Positions 48,525-60,502 of a stretch of 64,000 nt of DNA are shown piece after piece. Below the pieces are notes generated by a model. The model worked only from the letters and a program-made list of their open reading frames with translations. It was not told the DNA's origin and did no database searches. The position numbers and the translations under genes are program-made. Origin of the DNA: Dactylonectria macrodidyma. Its lineage: Eukaryota > Ascomycota > Sordariomycetes > Hypocreales > Nectriaceae. The DNA is taken from NCBI GenBank assembly GCA_020744425.1, contig JAGMUV010000005.1, positions 1,240,001 to 1,304,000 on the forward strand, written 5' to 3'. Within the stretch, counting starts at the first letter, position 1; every line of letters begins with the position of its first letter.

Positions 48525-49457
48525 CTATAAGAATGATCCCTTTGAAAACCTCCCACCAAAGTTCGCTGCCTTGGTCATCAACTCTTTCCTTTGCGCTGTC
48601 CCTATCTTTCCACCTAACGCCATATCCTTTTCCCTGTCAAACGCTCTCTTGCTTGGGTCATCCTCTTCCTCAACTTTCTCGCCGGCCTTTTCTCTCCGAC
48701 CCTGGTGCTCGTCGTAGAGGCTCTTGCCCCGCTGCACCTCAATGTTGGCTGCGATTCGCCGTTGTCGTTCCTCCTCCTCCTTGGACTTTGTGGTGTCGGC
48801 GGCTGCCTCCTTAGTCTTGTCCTCGCGACCCAGCACAGAGTCTTGCAGGCGCTTGAGTTTCTCTTCAGGCGTCTCAGTCCAGATGGAGGAGACTGTGGAT
48901 GGGCCAGAGGAGGAGGCAGGCTTGGATGCGAACTTGCGGTTGCGCATGCGTGTTGGGTCGCGCTCAGAGTAGCCGGACGAGGTCGGGGGGGCGAGCATCC
49001 ACTCGTCGCGTTGAGGTTGTGCTTCTGCGACAGGCAACTGAGGGCCTACGACACGTTTCTTTGCATTCGAGGCGCCGGGTAGTGCCGGGCCATAGTCATC
49101 TTCTGAATCAGACGAAGATTCTCCATCGTCTTCGGGTCGGGCTGGGAGGTTCGCGGGAGGTAGGGTCGGCCCTACGTTCCGTCTGGGAGATGCCGGGCCA
49201 CTGTCTGAGTCGGAGTCGAAATCGAGGTTGATCTCATCCTTGTTTTTTGGAGGCGGCAGCGACGGACCGACAGCGGGCTTCGTTGTCGCAGGTGCGCTAG
49301 GGCCGTATTCATCGTCGGAGTCGTCGAGGCTGATCTCGTCTTCGTTTTTGGATGGAGACTCGCTGCGTCGGAGTTTGCTCGGGGGTGACGTCTCGGACTC
49401 GGGTGCCCGCTTCCGCTTTGATAAGTGAGATGGGAACTGGGGTCCAATTGAAGACAT
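48525..49457 (-). CDS. GPALPP-motif protein (DUF3752 family)
   Basis: A single exon encodes 310 residues. The N-terminal half contains repeated GP-x-LP motifs separated by acidic serine stretches: IGPQFP (5-10), VGPSLPP, VGPTLPP, YGPALPG and VGPQLPV. The C-terminal half is charged and helical (EEERQRRIAANIE, FDREKDMALGGKIG, KAANFGGRFSKGSFL), which is the DUF3752 part. Its human counterpart is GPALPP1, whose role is not settled; acidic, Ser-rich, nuclear-type composition suggests an RNA or chromatin context, but that is inference. The ATG at 49457 directly opens the first motif (MSSIGPQFP). The gene is divergent from vps8. Confidence 0.9.
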   Translation of the reverse strand: MSSIGPQFPSHLSKRKRAPESETSPPSKLRRSESPSKNEDEISLDDSDDEYGPSAPATTKPAVGPSLPPPKNKDEINLDFDSDSDSGPASPRRNVGPTLPPANLPARPEDDGESSSDSEDDYGPALPGASNAKKRVVGPQLPVAEAQPQRDEWMLAPPTSSGYSERDPTRMRNRKFASKPASSSGPSTVSSIWTETPEEKLKRLQDSVLGREDKTKEAAADTTKSKEEEERQRRIAANIEVQRGKSLYDEHQGRREKAGEKVEEEDDPSKRAFDREKDMALGGKIGTAQRKELMTKAANFGGRFSKGSFL

Positions 49458-49995
49458 GATGGGCGATCAGTCACAGAGTCGTCCCGTCTGGAGGAGCGCT
49501 TCTAGAAGCGAAACTGTACGTTCTGGCGGGATATGGTTGGGGCAGTTCGCGGTGGAGACACGCGCTTGCGACGTTCTAAAGACGTCACCGCACAGGGAAA
49601 TCGCAAGGTTGGGTTGGGTCGGAGAATCCTCGGCCCGCCCCGTTCATGGCTGCTGCGCCTTCTAAGGCAGCCGGGATGGGGGTGCAGACGAACCACCAAG
49701 CTCGACCCAGCTTTCAAGACGCGAACAAGTCGTCAATTTCGGGATTTTCGGATGTCCTGAGCAGTTGCTGTGAAGCAGAGAGCTAATCCTCCCGAAGGTC
49801 TTCTATCTTTCTCCCCATAAAGACGCCTACCAGCTTAACGAGACGCCACCCGAACCTGTCGTGGCACCGCTGCGAACGAGAGCTCCATACACAGTCGCCT
49901 TATCGCAAGCACAAGCTTCCTCGGACCTTAGCTGCGCCTGGTCATGACCCCGACGCGGTAGTGGTTGCGCATGCAGTGATGGAAGCCACAACGCA
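49458..49995. promoter_or_regulatory. Shared promoter region of the GPALPP gene and vps8
   Basis: The two genes start 538 bp apart on opposite strands, so this stretch must carry both promoters. No TATA box is obvious, and I assign no transcription factor site. Confidence 0.5.
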
Positions 49996-52900
49996 ATGGA
50001 TCCAGAAGACTTGTCTCTCACGGGGGACGCGGGCTCCGACGATGGCGACACGATAAAGGATGTCCTGGAGGGGGCTGGTGGTGTTGGCTCGATCAGCTCG
50101 CACGACGACAGCTCGGCTGATGACCACCCAACACCCATACAGCTGGGCAACGGCTCTGTGACGAACCGATTCCGCGAGATTATACAACAACAGAATCATG
50201 ACGGCTCAGACGTGAGCTCTTTGGCTGGTAGTGATGTGCATGGTTTACCAAGGAGGGCTGGCAGTCCCATCGATTCGGTCCTGTCAGGCCCAGATGATTC
50301 GCCTTCAATTCAGGTAGCATGAGGCACTTCTTCGTCACTCTCGACAATTCTGACAAGTTGCAGGGCTCCTTCATATCCTCTCCTGGAAGCAGTCTACTCC
50401 CTTCGGTCGCCTCACGCCCTGGCCTGAGCAGCCCCACGCCCTCCTTCCGTCCCTTCGACCGTCGATTCCAATCCCGCATCTCCTCCCCGGGTATACACAC
50501 ACCTCGTTCGGGCTCTCCGGCTTTCCTCACCACTCATAGCCGCAATGTATCGCTCAGCTCGCAGTTTCTGCTTGACCAGGCCGATACCGACACTCCATCG
50601 CCGCCCTGGGAGGTGGTTCGGTGGACTCGCTTGCGGAAGCTCAATGGGCAAGCCTTCTCAGAGGCAGGGAAGCGCAACTTTGGATCACCAACGTGCTTGG
50701 CGGTGTCCGCGACGATTGTGCTAGGAACTTCGAAGGGAATCATATTAATCTTCGACTATAACCAAAACCTCAAGATGATCATCGGGCCGGGAACAAAAGG
50801 TAAGCTTGAAGGTGTCGTAGAGTCTCAGTCAGAGCTAACCATGGGAAGCTGTTGAATGCGGCCCAATTACTGCGATCGCCATATCTGCCGATCACTCGAC
50901 GATCGCCGGAGGCCATGCGAATGGTTACATCTTTACCTGGGACACGGGCCGAGCGTCGAGGCCCTTCTTAACGATACCACACCTCGACCTTTCGCAACTC
51001 AAGAACGGAATTTCAGACGGCCATGTTCCTGATGTATCAATTACCCACCTCGGATTCCTCGGGACTCGACACACAGCTTTGGTTTCTGCCGATGATAGGG
51101 GAATGGCATTCTCTCACCTCGCAACGAGGGGTACCGGCTCACTAGGAAGAACTGTGAAGACGCACCGTATCCTCGGCCGATACCCTAATGCGCCGACGCC
51201 TGCGGGCAAGACGGTGAAGCCCAGTACCGTCCTCGCGTTTGCACCACTGCCACTGGGGAATGTTGAGCGCTCAACCGATGGGCTTGGCTTAACAGCGATG
51301 CTGACTCCCTATCTCCTGGTAATTGTGTCAACGACACCTGTTGCCCAGACTCAGCACAAGTCTGCGCGACCAAAGGATGTGCCCGCTCACAGCGCCATGA
51401 CTGGCTGTTTGGCATGGTTTCCTGCGGTACAACTCAAGGTCCCGGATCCTCATACAGGGAGCGACATCTCGAAGGTGAAGCTGGCGTATTGTTGGTCAAA
51501 TGTCCTAACAGTATTGGACGTCGACGAAATTCCTCACGAGGACAAGGATCAAGCACCATCATTCAGGTTCAAGGCGCGAAATAGGTGGAAGTGCGAGGAG
51601 GCTATTGTTGCTGTTCAATGGCTGAGTCGCTCGGTCCTCGCCGTTCTAACCATTTCGCAAAGACTCATTGTCCTCGAAGACAGAACCATGCGCATGACGG
51701 AGGGTTTTGACCTTTTACAAAAATATATATACCACACCGACTTATTTTCGAAGCAACTTCACTCCCTCGTCGAGCAGCTAGACGAGAATGATGCGTCTAT
51801 GCACGGTGTTGTGGCGGACGCTTTCTACATGAGTTTCAAGGCCTACAAAGGAAGGATATTCATTCTCGGCTTCAACGAGGTCTCTATCGGCGCACTTTCA
51901 AATTGGGCGGACCGATTGATTGCCATGATGGAGAATGGCGACTACATCGGAGCTATCCAGCTAGCGACTTCTTATTACACGGGCGATGCCGACAAGCTCA
52001 CTGTCGGTTTACCAGAAGACACCACCCTCCGCCACGCTATGGTTCGTGACAAGATTATGGAAATCATCAGCGCCTCATTGAAATACGCCTTTGGTCAACG
52101 CCAAAACAACCTGGCCAATGCCGACGACGATCACATGAAGCAGTTGGCAGAGACATGCTTTGGGGCTTGTCAAAGCATCGACAACACTGACTTCCTGTTT
52201 GAGGACATGTACGAATGGTACGACGATGCCGATATCAGCGGAATCTTCCTCGAAAGTCTCGAGCCCTACATTCTTGAGAAGACTATTTCAATGGTGCCTC
52301 CCACGGTGGTCAAGGACATGGTTTCGCACTACGTGTCTCAGGGATGGGAGAGCAGACTTGAGGAGATGATTTGCCATATGGACACAGCTACGCTAGATCT
52401 GGACCAGATCACTCTGCTATGTAAGCAACACAGCTTATACGATGCGCTCATATATGTCTGGAACCGGGCCTTGAACGATTACATCACGCCCATAATCGAC
52501 TTACTCTCCCTCTTGATTCCCCTGATGGCAAACGGAGACTTTGTGGCTGGCAACATGGCAGACGACTTTTTCAGCATCAGCGCGCTTAAGATCTTCCCAT
52601 ATCTCTCCTACACCCTGACTGGAAGAATTTATCCAAATGGTGAAATACTGAGCGACGAGGTGGCGACCAAGGCAAAGGCTGAGATCTATTGGTTCCTCTT
52701 CTCGGGGAGAACCATCGCTTGGCCCAAGAATAGTGGTGACGAGTTCGTCGTCATGCCTGGTGCTGAGTCTCAGCCTGCGTTCCCGTATCTACGTCTGATT
52801 CTCAAATTCGATGCACCGAGCTTTCTGAGCGCCCTGAATGAGGCCTTTGAGGACCCGTTTCTCAACGATTCTCCCGACCAGCAGCACGTCAATGGCGGAG

Positions 52901-54849
52901 CTCGAGGCGAATTGCCCGAGGAGCAGATATTTGGCCTTGCCATCAACCGCCAGTACATCCTCTCTATTCTGCTTGATGTAATGAACGCCAATGAGTTTGC
53001 CGCTGAAGACACTATTTACCTCGATATGTTCATTGCGCGGAATCTGCCCAAATTCCCTCAATATCTTCTCTTTTCCGGTACCACACTGTCCAAAGTCCTC
53101 ACTGGGCTTTGCAACTACCCGGGGATTGATCTTGCGGAGGATGCTCAACTCAGTGCCGAGTATCTCCTCTCAGTCTATCAACCGTCCGATATGCCAGCAT
53201 TGATGCCGCTATTCAAGAATGCGGGTTTCTACCGCATCCTGAAGCGCATATACAAAGCCGACAAACAGTATGGAAAGCTAGTGCAGTCTTATTTTGATGA
53301 CCCAGAAGAGCAGGAGATGGTGTTCGAGTGCATCGCCAATTGTTTACGCCCACATGCCGGTTTGAGTAATCGCCAGCTTCATGAGGTGTTGGACGTTGCT
53401 AGAGAACATGCCCGGGACTTGCTTGAGCTTGACGCTGAACAGGCGGCCCGTATTTTCGCTTCACAAGAAAAGGCGTTTCATCAGCACATCCTTGACTCGG
53501 CAGAAGACGCGCCAGACTTGCAGCACGCGTACCTGAAGACATTACTAGAGCCATCGGAGTCCTCGCGTGAGGATAAGCCCGTGTCTGAAAGGGATCTGGT
53601 CGAGCGCTACGTTCAGCTCATGTGCGAGTTTGAACCAGCGCATGTCTCTGACTACGTAGGATTGGTGCAATCAACCGATCTTCGGCTCGATAAACTCATT
53701 CCTACAATGGAGGAGAAGGGAGTCATTGATGCCGCGGTCGTCTTGATGGCTCGCGAGGGTCAGATCAAAGATGGAATGGACCGCCTAGTCAAGCACCTTG
53801 GCACGCTAGAGTCGGCCTTGCGAGGTCTTCTGATGGGTGCAGAGGAGCACGATCATGCGTTGGATTTGCAATTCGCAGTCGAGGAACTGCTCCAGGCTCT
53901 TCAGAAGTATGTTCACGTGGGCATCTGGCTTTGCCAAGGACAGACGAAGTCGTCCAAGAGAACGACTGTGGTGCAGAAAAAGCAAAAGTCTGCAGTCGAG
54001 ACACTGTCACCCGACGAAACGCTCTGGTTGAACTTGATCGAGGCTTGTGTCCAAATCACACGGAATCTCTCTCCAGAAATCGTTTCCGCCATTGACCGCG
54101 TCAACAATGCAGAAGACTTGGACGAGGAGAAGCTCCTTGCTCTGTTGCGCTCTCTCGTTCAGCACACCTTTACGGCACTTCTCACAACAACGTCCAGTCA
54201 AATGTCCGGGCAGACGGGCACGCGTCTGCTCACAAACGCTGGAGCAAACCTGTCCTTCCTCCGCGTGCTACGAGCATTCCTGGCACAAGCTGCTGCCTCT
54301 TCACCAAACCTTGCGGATCTTCGAGGAGTGCTGGCTTCGATATTCTCGGCGTATGCGTACGAAGAGTCGATCTTGCGCTTGTCAAACCGACTTTTGGAAC
54401 GCAGCTTGTTCGTCAATGTCAAACAATCAGTTGAGCTGCGACAGCGAGGTTGGCGTCCCCGAGGGTCTACATGCGAGGCATGCAGTCGTCGGGTCTGGGG
54501 TCCTGGTGTGGCTGGCGGCTCAGTCTTCGAGGCATGGGAAGATAAGCAAGCCCTTGAGGACAAGAGGAGAAAGGAAAGGAAGGCCGACAATGCGGAACGC
54601 GCTAAGGGCAGTGACGGAGAATCCGACATGAAGGCCAAGGGAAAGGGAGTGGATACTCGACCATCTAGCATGCTGATTGAACCGGCCGATGGCACCGGCA
54701 GTAACGACAAGGGTAAACCCCTCGGGCCGCTGGTTGTGCTAGCATGTCGACACATCTATCACCAGAGCTGTCTAGATGCACTGCAGGAACGACAAGAGAA
54801 TGGGGCAACGGGTCGTGAGAGAGATTACAGATGCCCTATCGATGGGTAA
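49996..54849 (+). CDS. vps8: Vps8, CORVET tethering complex subunit
   Basis: Three exons, 49996-50313, 50364-50799 and 50849-54849 (introns of 50 and 49 nt, donors GTAGCA and GTAAGC), give 1584 residues. An acidic and Ser-rich N-terminus (1-150) is followed by a WD40-like beta-propeller (about 170-500; GTSKGIILIFD, GGHANGYIFTWD). A long alpha-solenoid with the Vps8 central domain follows (about 690-800; LFEDMYEWYDD, VSHYVSQGWESRLEEMI). A C-terminal RING-like finger (about 1460-1583) has CEAC, a long low-complexity insertion, CRHIYHQSC and CPID. Vps8 is the Rab5 effector end of CORVET and tethers early endosomes before fusion. The final Cys of the RING pattern is Asp here, and the protein ends two residues later. 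Confidence 0.95.
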
Positions 54850-55406
54850 ACGGGAGAGAGTCTCCTGTACACAGCATATGATTTACAGAGAGGAGATTAT
54901 TAATGATGATGATTTTTTCTTTGCATATATAGAGAGATACAAGTGTGACAGGACTCTAGAGAAGGAATCAGACGAGAACTAGCGAGTGTGGATTCTTGTT
55001 GGGTTTGGGAGCCTTTGAACAAGGCGAGATGGAGAAAGACAGAAATAATGGTAATAGTCTCTCAATTAATAGCAGAAGATTTTATCAGCATCAGTGGCCA
55101 ATACCAAACCGTTGTAATGTTTAGAAATCGATTGGCGCAGAGCAAAACATGTTCAGAAAAAAGGGTTTCAAAGTGAGAGAAGGTCACAGTGTGTAGCACT
55201 CGCGAGGAGGAGTGCATCCACTGTAAAATAGGAGTCGGAAGCGGCAATGAATAAGGTTGTAACGCGCTAAAGCCCGCTAATCGCGGCGGCCAATTCTCAT
55301 TCGGCCCGCCATGATGTACATGAATCTTGGCTTCTTGGCTCTCTCCATCGCGACAACTCTCTTTGTATCTACTGCAACTTTGCGACACGCACACTCCTGC
55401 GCCGCC
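54850..55406. other. Intergenic between vps8 and gpi19
   Basis: These 557 bp are AT-richer in the first half (vps8 3' flank). The last 96 bases stay open in the gpi19 frame from an ATG at 55311 (see findings). No other gene is seen. Confidence 0.6.
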
Positions 55407-56120
55407 ATGTCGGTCACCTCAGACGATGAGGACGAGATCCTCTCCGATAATCAATCTGTCAGCTCCTCAGGCGAAGACTCGCCGCCTCGGCCGCCGTCGC
55501 AGAACTTCTTCGCGCCGCCCTTCTACGGACGTCCGCCTATGCCGCTGCCCCCCTCGCCATCGCTCACTTCCCTCCTGCGTCCTTCGCGGCCGACGACTCC
55601 TGATGCTTCCGATGACGATGCCCTCGCGCCCGTGCCTCGTGCGGCGCCCAAGGTCCCGACGTACGAGTACTATGGCTTCGTCCTGTACCTCTTCAGCAGC
55701 CTGACCTTCCTCATCTACCTGCTCTGGGGCTACCTCCCGTCGCCCTTCCTGCACGCCCTGGGCATCTACGACTACCCGAACCGCTGGTGGGCGCTGGCTA
55801 TACCGGCCTTCATCGTCATGACGGTGTTCTACATATACGTTGCGCTTGCGGCGTACAACACGGAGATCCTCACGCTACCGCTCGTGAGCGTCGAGACCAT
55901 CGTCGACGGCGCGGGCCACCTGGCCGAGATCGATGCCAAGGGCCGCATGCGCGGGAGCCGCAACCGCGAGCGCAAGGTCGAGGGCAACGGGAGGCTGCGG
56001 TGGCGTGAGATCTGGAGTGAAGGGACGGATGCCGTCATGGACATTCCCCTGGCGGGAGTCTGCGAGGTGCTCTACGGAGAGGGCAGGGGAGACTACGAGG
56101 AGGTAGAGGAGGACTCATAA
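55407..56120 (+). CDS. gpi19: Gpi19/PIG-P subunit of GPI N-acetylglucosaminyltransferase
   Basis: A single exon encodes 237 residues. The first 80 are acidic, Ser- and Pro-rich and probably cytosolic. The PIG-P domain follows: TYEYYGFVLYLF leads into transmembrane segment 1 (about 90-108), a short loop with YLPSPFLHALGIYDYPNRWW, then transmembrane segment 2 (about 128-149). Conserved features of the C-terminal cytosolic part are AYNTEILTLPL and DIPLAGVCEVLY. Gpi19 is a small subunit of the ER complex that transfers GlcNAc to phosphatidylinositol, the first step of GPI anchor synthesis. I chose ATG 55407 (context GCCGCCATG) over the in-frame ATG at 55311. The gene runs in the same direction as vps8, 557 bp downstream of it. 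Confidence 0.92.
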   Translation: MSVTSDDEDEILSDNQSVSSSGEDSPPRPPSQNFFAPPFYGRPPMPLPPSPSLTSLLRPSRPTTPDASDDDALAPVPRAAPKVPTYEYYGFVLYLFSSLTFLIYLLWGYLPSPFLHALGIYDYPNRWWALAIPAFIVMTVFYIYVALAAYNTEILTLPLVSVETIVDGAGHLAEIDAKGRMRGSRNRERKVEGNGRLRWREIWSEGTDAVMDIPLAGVCEVLYGEGRGDYEEVEEDS

Positions 56121-57538
56121 TGAATGAACGGTACGGTACGGTACATGCGGCCTACAAGGCACCGCAAGATCATGGCGTTTGAAGGATTATTATGGATATG
56201 GGGGATGAGCAAAAGACTGGACATAGAAATTTAGACATGACCTTGATGTATCAAAGACGCAATTAATAGAGCTAATCACAAAATAACCATGACTCTGGGA
56301 GCTCAAGTCAGAGATGCAAGAGGAGATGGTTGTTAGGCATTCCCACGGACAAGCACTTCGTCCCAGAATTCCTTGCCAAAACTTGACGAATACACATGGC
56401 AGACTTTGAAGTCTCCGAGACGAGGTAGATTTTGATCATCTGGTTAGGATATATATGAGAGTGACTGTGTCATTATATACTGCATGGTGAGCTAAGATCG
56501 TGTTTGTTAGCCGATTGTGAGGCTTTGATCATTAGCCGAGCATCTTCAAGTTACCCTTTCACTCTGTTTTATCAGAATCAGGCCGTGGACACGAGAGGTA
56601 ACTTTCAGGGCTATAGTTTCGATCCTAATACGAGGCTCACTGCGTCAGGGGATATGTAAATAATTTAGTGGTATTGGTCTTTGTCGGTGCTAAACATCTA
56701 GAATTCATCTTAAGAAACTGAGGGAGGCACGACGTAACCAAACACGAGATGCAAAGCTGAACCACAACACGTTTCATAAACACGAGCAGTAACGATATTG
56801 ATGGTCTAAAATCCTCTATTTGAGTAGGTTTAATGATCGACTTAACTATATACGTCAGCTGACTGGCCGTTGCCATGCTCGCGAGTCCAAAACACTGTAC
56901 AATAAGGGGACGTAGAGGAGAAAAGGATCCCAAACCTATGTCTCTCCCCAACCTCCTCGTATAACACTAAGTATGGCTGCCTGTCAATAACTGAGTATTG
57001 GATAAATTCGCTACTACTGATATCCGTTTCTAATCATCCATTGCACTTCCTGTTCTGGAACTTTGAGACGATCAGGGTTTCATCGCGAGTTCTTACAGCT
57101 CGGAGTACTCTTAGTGGAGAATGCTGCGAAAGCAGCACATCTTGAGGTCAACGCGATCAACACCAAGGGCTCTCTACAGTGAATTCATTTCTTTTTTGAC
57201 ACCCAACTTGGATCACCTATCGCATAAGTCCTCATTTGTCAAGTTGACCAGACCAATTGCTTCATCAGTCACATTCGTTCCAAGCCCTGGTGAGACATCA
57301 CATCATTAGTCCTAAGCCAACACGCAAGACTGTTGATACCCGTGTTTCATTTTCAGCGTTGAATGAATCTTCTGAAATAAATCATGCTATTTGACATCGC
57401 CACTTGAAGCATTACTATGTACGGATGCTGAATGTAGAAATATGTACGGATGCAATAGCAATAAATCTCTCTCTTCCCTCCTGACCTGGTCTAGCCAGCA
57501 TCAGGCATCTAATGGATGCATCTCATGAGGCTCCTTGC
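56121..57538. other. AT-richer intergenic stretch between convergent gpi19 and the GH131 gene
   Basis: These 1.4 kb are visibly richer in A and T than the flanking genes. I see no supported gene, no inverted terminal repeats and no transposase-like frame. Short frames at 56637-56951 and 57121-57309 lack protein-like features. Confidence 0.55.
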
Positions 57539-58831
57539 TCAAGAGCGACGATGGTGAGAGCGGCGTGAGCGACGCGAGACCTTGCATGGGGACTTCTGTG
57601 TAGCTGTTGCGGCCGCCGACGAAGAGGTCGTGGTAACCGGAACAGCAGAGCTCACGATGGGAGTGGCAGTGACTTGAGCCACAGAGGTTGCCTGAGCCAA
57701 CGAAGTCTGGGCGACTGAAGTCACATCAGCGACAGACGTTGCTACTACAGCAACCGAGGTGGCGGGCGCAGTGGAAACGGCCTCGGAAGCAACCTGGGAG
57801 ACGACCTTGGAAACCAAGGTGGTGGCATCAGCGGCCGAAGTAGGGACCGCAACTGAAGTTGCCACGACAGTTCCTGCGGCGGCAGAAGAAGTAGCTGCGG
57901 TGGGAACGGCGGCGGCCGAGCTAACGGCTGAAGAAGCAGATCCTGAAGAGCCACCTTGATAATATATTAGCCTGTGTGGCTTTGTTATAGTATATACGTG
58001 TATGAACACATGTATACACTTGTATGCGTATGGTTACTCACCACCAGAAGAGGCACCACCGGGGCCGGAAACAGAGGTGGTAATGTCGCCATCCTCGATA
58101 TAGACGCCGGAAAAGTAAAAGTCCTCTGTCTCATCGGCATCGCCGTTGGCCAGCTCCAAGACGCCAACATGCCAGTCGGCACCGTTGCTGCTGGTATCAG
58201 CGGTGACGGGGGCAACGACCTGCTTGAGATCGGTGGCTCCAGTCGAGTGCCAGAGGCCAACAGTGCTAGCATCAAAGTCGATCTCGTAGGCTATGTTGTG
58301 CCAGACATCGGCCTCCCAGTCCACCGTCCACTCCTCGGTGCCGCCCACCAGCCATCGGAGGCTGTTGTCTTCGGTGCCGCTGGCGCCCGAGTTGAGGCCG
58401 CTCTTGAGCTCGGTGAAGTGAGACTCGAAGAAGGCGATCTGGTGCTCGCGGGCCAAAGAGGGAGCGTTCTCGTCGGAACGCTTGATGCTGAAGTGGTAAA
58501 ACACCTTGCCAGCGGCGATGGCGGCGCTCGTCTGCGGGATCAACTCGGTGCGACGCATCGTCTGGCCGTTCCAATAGGCCGTATCGGTCAGGGTGATCTT
58601 GGCGCCCTGCGATGAGCCGGCATCGTCCGGGTTGCCAAAGTCTGCCGCGAGGTTCACGTACTCGGTGACTTCGCCGTCGCCATGGATGTAGTACTGGTAA
58701 GGGCCGACCTGGTTGGACCAGCTCCAGCTCTCCAAGTCTGTGGAAGACTTGAGATCGTTGAAGCGGCCATCCCAGAGGATGTCGGCTGCGGCGAGGCCGG
58801 CAAGGGAAGCGAAAGCGGCAAAGGTCTTCAT
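57539..58831 (-). CDS. Glycoside hydrolase family 131 beta-glucanase, secreted
   Basis: Two exons, 58831-58042 and 57954-57539 (87-nt intron, donor GTGAGT, acceptor ATCAAG), give 401 residues. Residues 1-16 are a signal peptide, so the mature chain begins DILWDGRFND, typical of GH131. The catalytic domain covers about 17-255. Glu96 (MRRTELIP) and Glu136 (AFFESHF) are 40 residues apart, the spacing I recall for the two catalytic glutamates of Podospora PaGluc131A. Exon 2 encodes a tail of about 120 residues made almost only of Ala, Val, Thr and Ser, ending in a short basic stretch (KVSRRSRRSHHRRS). There is no cellulose-binding CBM1. GH131 enzymes act on beta-1,3/1,4/1,6-glucans, so plant or fungal cell wall is the likely substrate. 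Confidence 0.92.
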
Positions 58832-60502
58832 CGTGGATAGGAGCGAGCGAGTGAGTGAGAAAAGCGAGAAGAAACGAATGTTGAACAGAGAAAGAGTAAA
58901 GATCGACTACGAGTTCAGACCAGCTGCGTTGAAACCGGAAGAGAAGAGAATGACAGACAACAGAACATGCTTCCAGAAGAAGGGGTCGTGGGCTGGCTCT
59001 TTTATATGAGCTGTTGCCCTTGCAACTAGTTAGGGAGTGAAGCATCGTGCCCCATCGTAACCGTTGCGGCGCAAAGCTTTTTAACTCTGCACTTACATGG
59101 TTAATACAAAACGGAGTCCATTATAGGAAAAAGCAGGGGACTCTTTTTCAGTCTCTCCTCCGGTAGACGCCCGGTTGGGGAAAGCTTGACAAGCTCAAGA
59201 CCAGGGTACCAGGTAACTCGACGATGGGTTGATGAGGGTCGACGAGGATTGACGAGCGCTCGGTTAGAGATTGACGCATCTAATTTACGAGCGAGGCTTC
59301 TGGATGGGCGGAGAAACGGAGTTCCATGCGCCGAGGGGCCAAGTTTGGCGACTTGAAGCTGAAACGTCGTTACAGATGGGTGGGCCTAGGCGGTTGCGCG
59401 AGGATCAATTTTCCGTCCGGTCCGTCCGACGGTACAAGAGAGACGGACAATAAATCAATTAGGAGTCGTTGAGATTTGTTTAGTTTAAAGGCATGCTTTC
59501 CGGCATGGCCGAAGTGATTAGGTATTCAATTGGGCTGCTGCCAGCGTTCAATTGCGTCTTTTGGCTACCAAGCTAACCCCATGCCATTGAGACCTTCTTG
59601 GTGTTTCAGAGTCACCCCGCAACGTGCACAGAATACTGGACAAGATGTTGGATAAAATATTAGATAAAATATTGGAAAAATGCTCAAGATGTGGAATCGG
59701 CGAATCCATCACAACCATGACCCAATTGACATGGTAGATATTCACGACAATGGCATTCATCAATACCATGACTTCGAGCGAAACAATGTCTGTCAAGAAC
59801 TTCACCAAACCAAACCACGCATAATTCTCAAAATGTCATTGTTTAGAAACCAAGGGATCTACCCAATGTTTCCTCCGAGGCAAGGTTTGTCAAACAATAT
59901 CCGTCCACTCGTGGTGTCACTTTGAGATGGTTGGAGAAACACACCATCCGTTTTATCTCATAGATGATACACGGTGCCAACCCACCAGGTAGGTCATGCC
60001 ACTGATCGAAGATGAATCAACAGGGTCGATGAAATCACACCAACGATTACGCGCAAGATGCCCGACAATCAATCTATATTGAATAAATACTAAATAAATC
60101 CCTCCAACCATATGTAAGGCCTCCGGGCGGCCTCAAGTCTGTCGACGTTGTACCGATCGGACGCTAAAACCGAGACGTTTCCGATACGTACTTCTCTCCT
60201 CATCCGGTAGAGTAGATCCCAGCTTGTTCACATAATCACAGTACCCGTACCCAGGTTTGAATGAATCAACCGCCCCTTTTTAAACACAATACCAGGAATC
60301 AAAGTCGGAAACTCTCGCGGCCTGAGTGGTCTTCACCATCAATATCGCTACTTTGCTCATCACTCGAAATTGAACCTATCGTCATCGTGATTTTTCTGAT
60401 GACTTCGTATATATTCTGGGTATCTAGTCCACGCCAATCTCGCTGCTTTCCTTGCATATTCCTCCGATTGCCATTATCGCCCACTATTACAAGCAAAATA
60501 GG
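58832..60502. other. Intergenic: GH131 promoter and an AT-richer stretch
   Basis: The first few hundred bases are the GH131 upstream region. From about 59450 the sequence becomes AT-richer, with a duplicated GATAAAATATT(A/G) at 59651-59674. No supported gene. A stretch near 59500-59600 has a tRNA-like start (GGCCGAAGTGATTAGG) but no matching T-arm. Confidence 0.55.
59651..59674. repeat. Two copies of GATAAAATATT(A/G)
   Basis: A direct 12-base duplication lies in AT-rich intergenic DNA. Confidence 0.85.

Noticed and set aside
57974..58615. 213-codon frame antisense to the GH131 gene
   Set aside because: It is a shadow of a strongly recognisable GH131 domain on the other strand.
59490..59600. 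tRNA-like 5' part
   Set aside because: It lacks the T-arm consensus GGTTCGAnTCC and a matching acceptor stem. No tRNA elsewhere in the window passed this test either.
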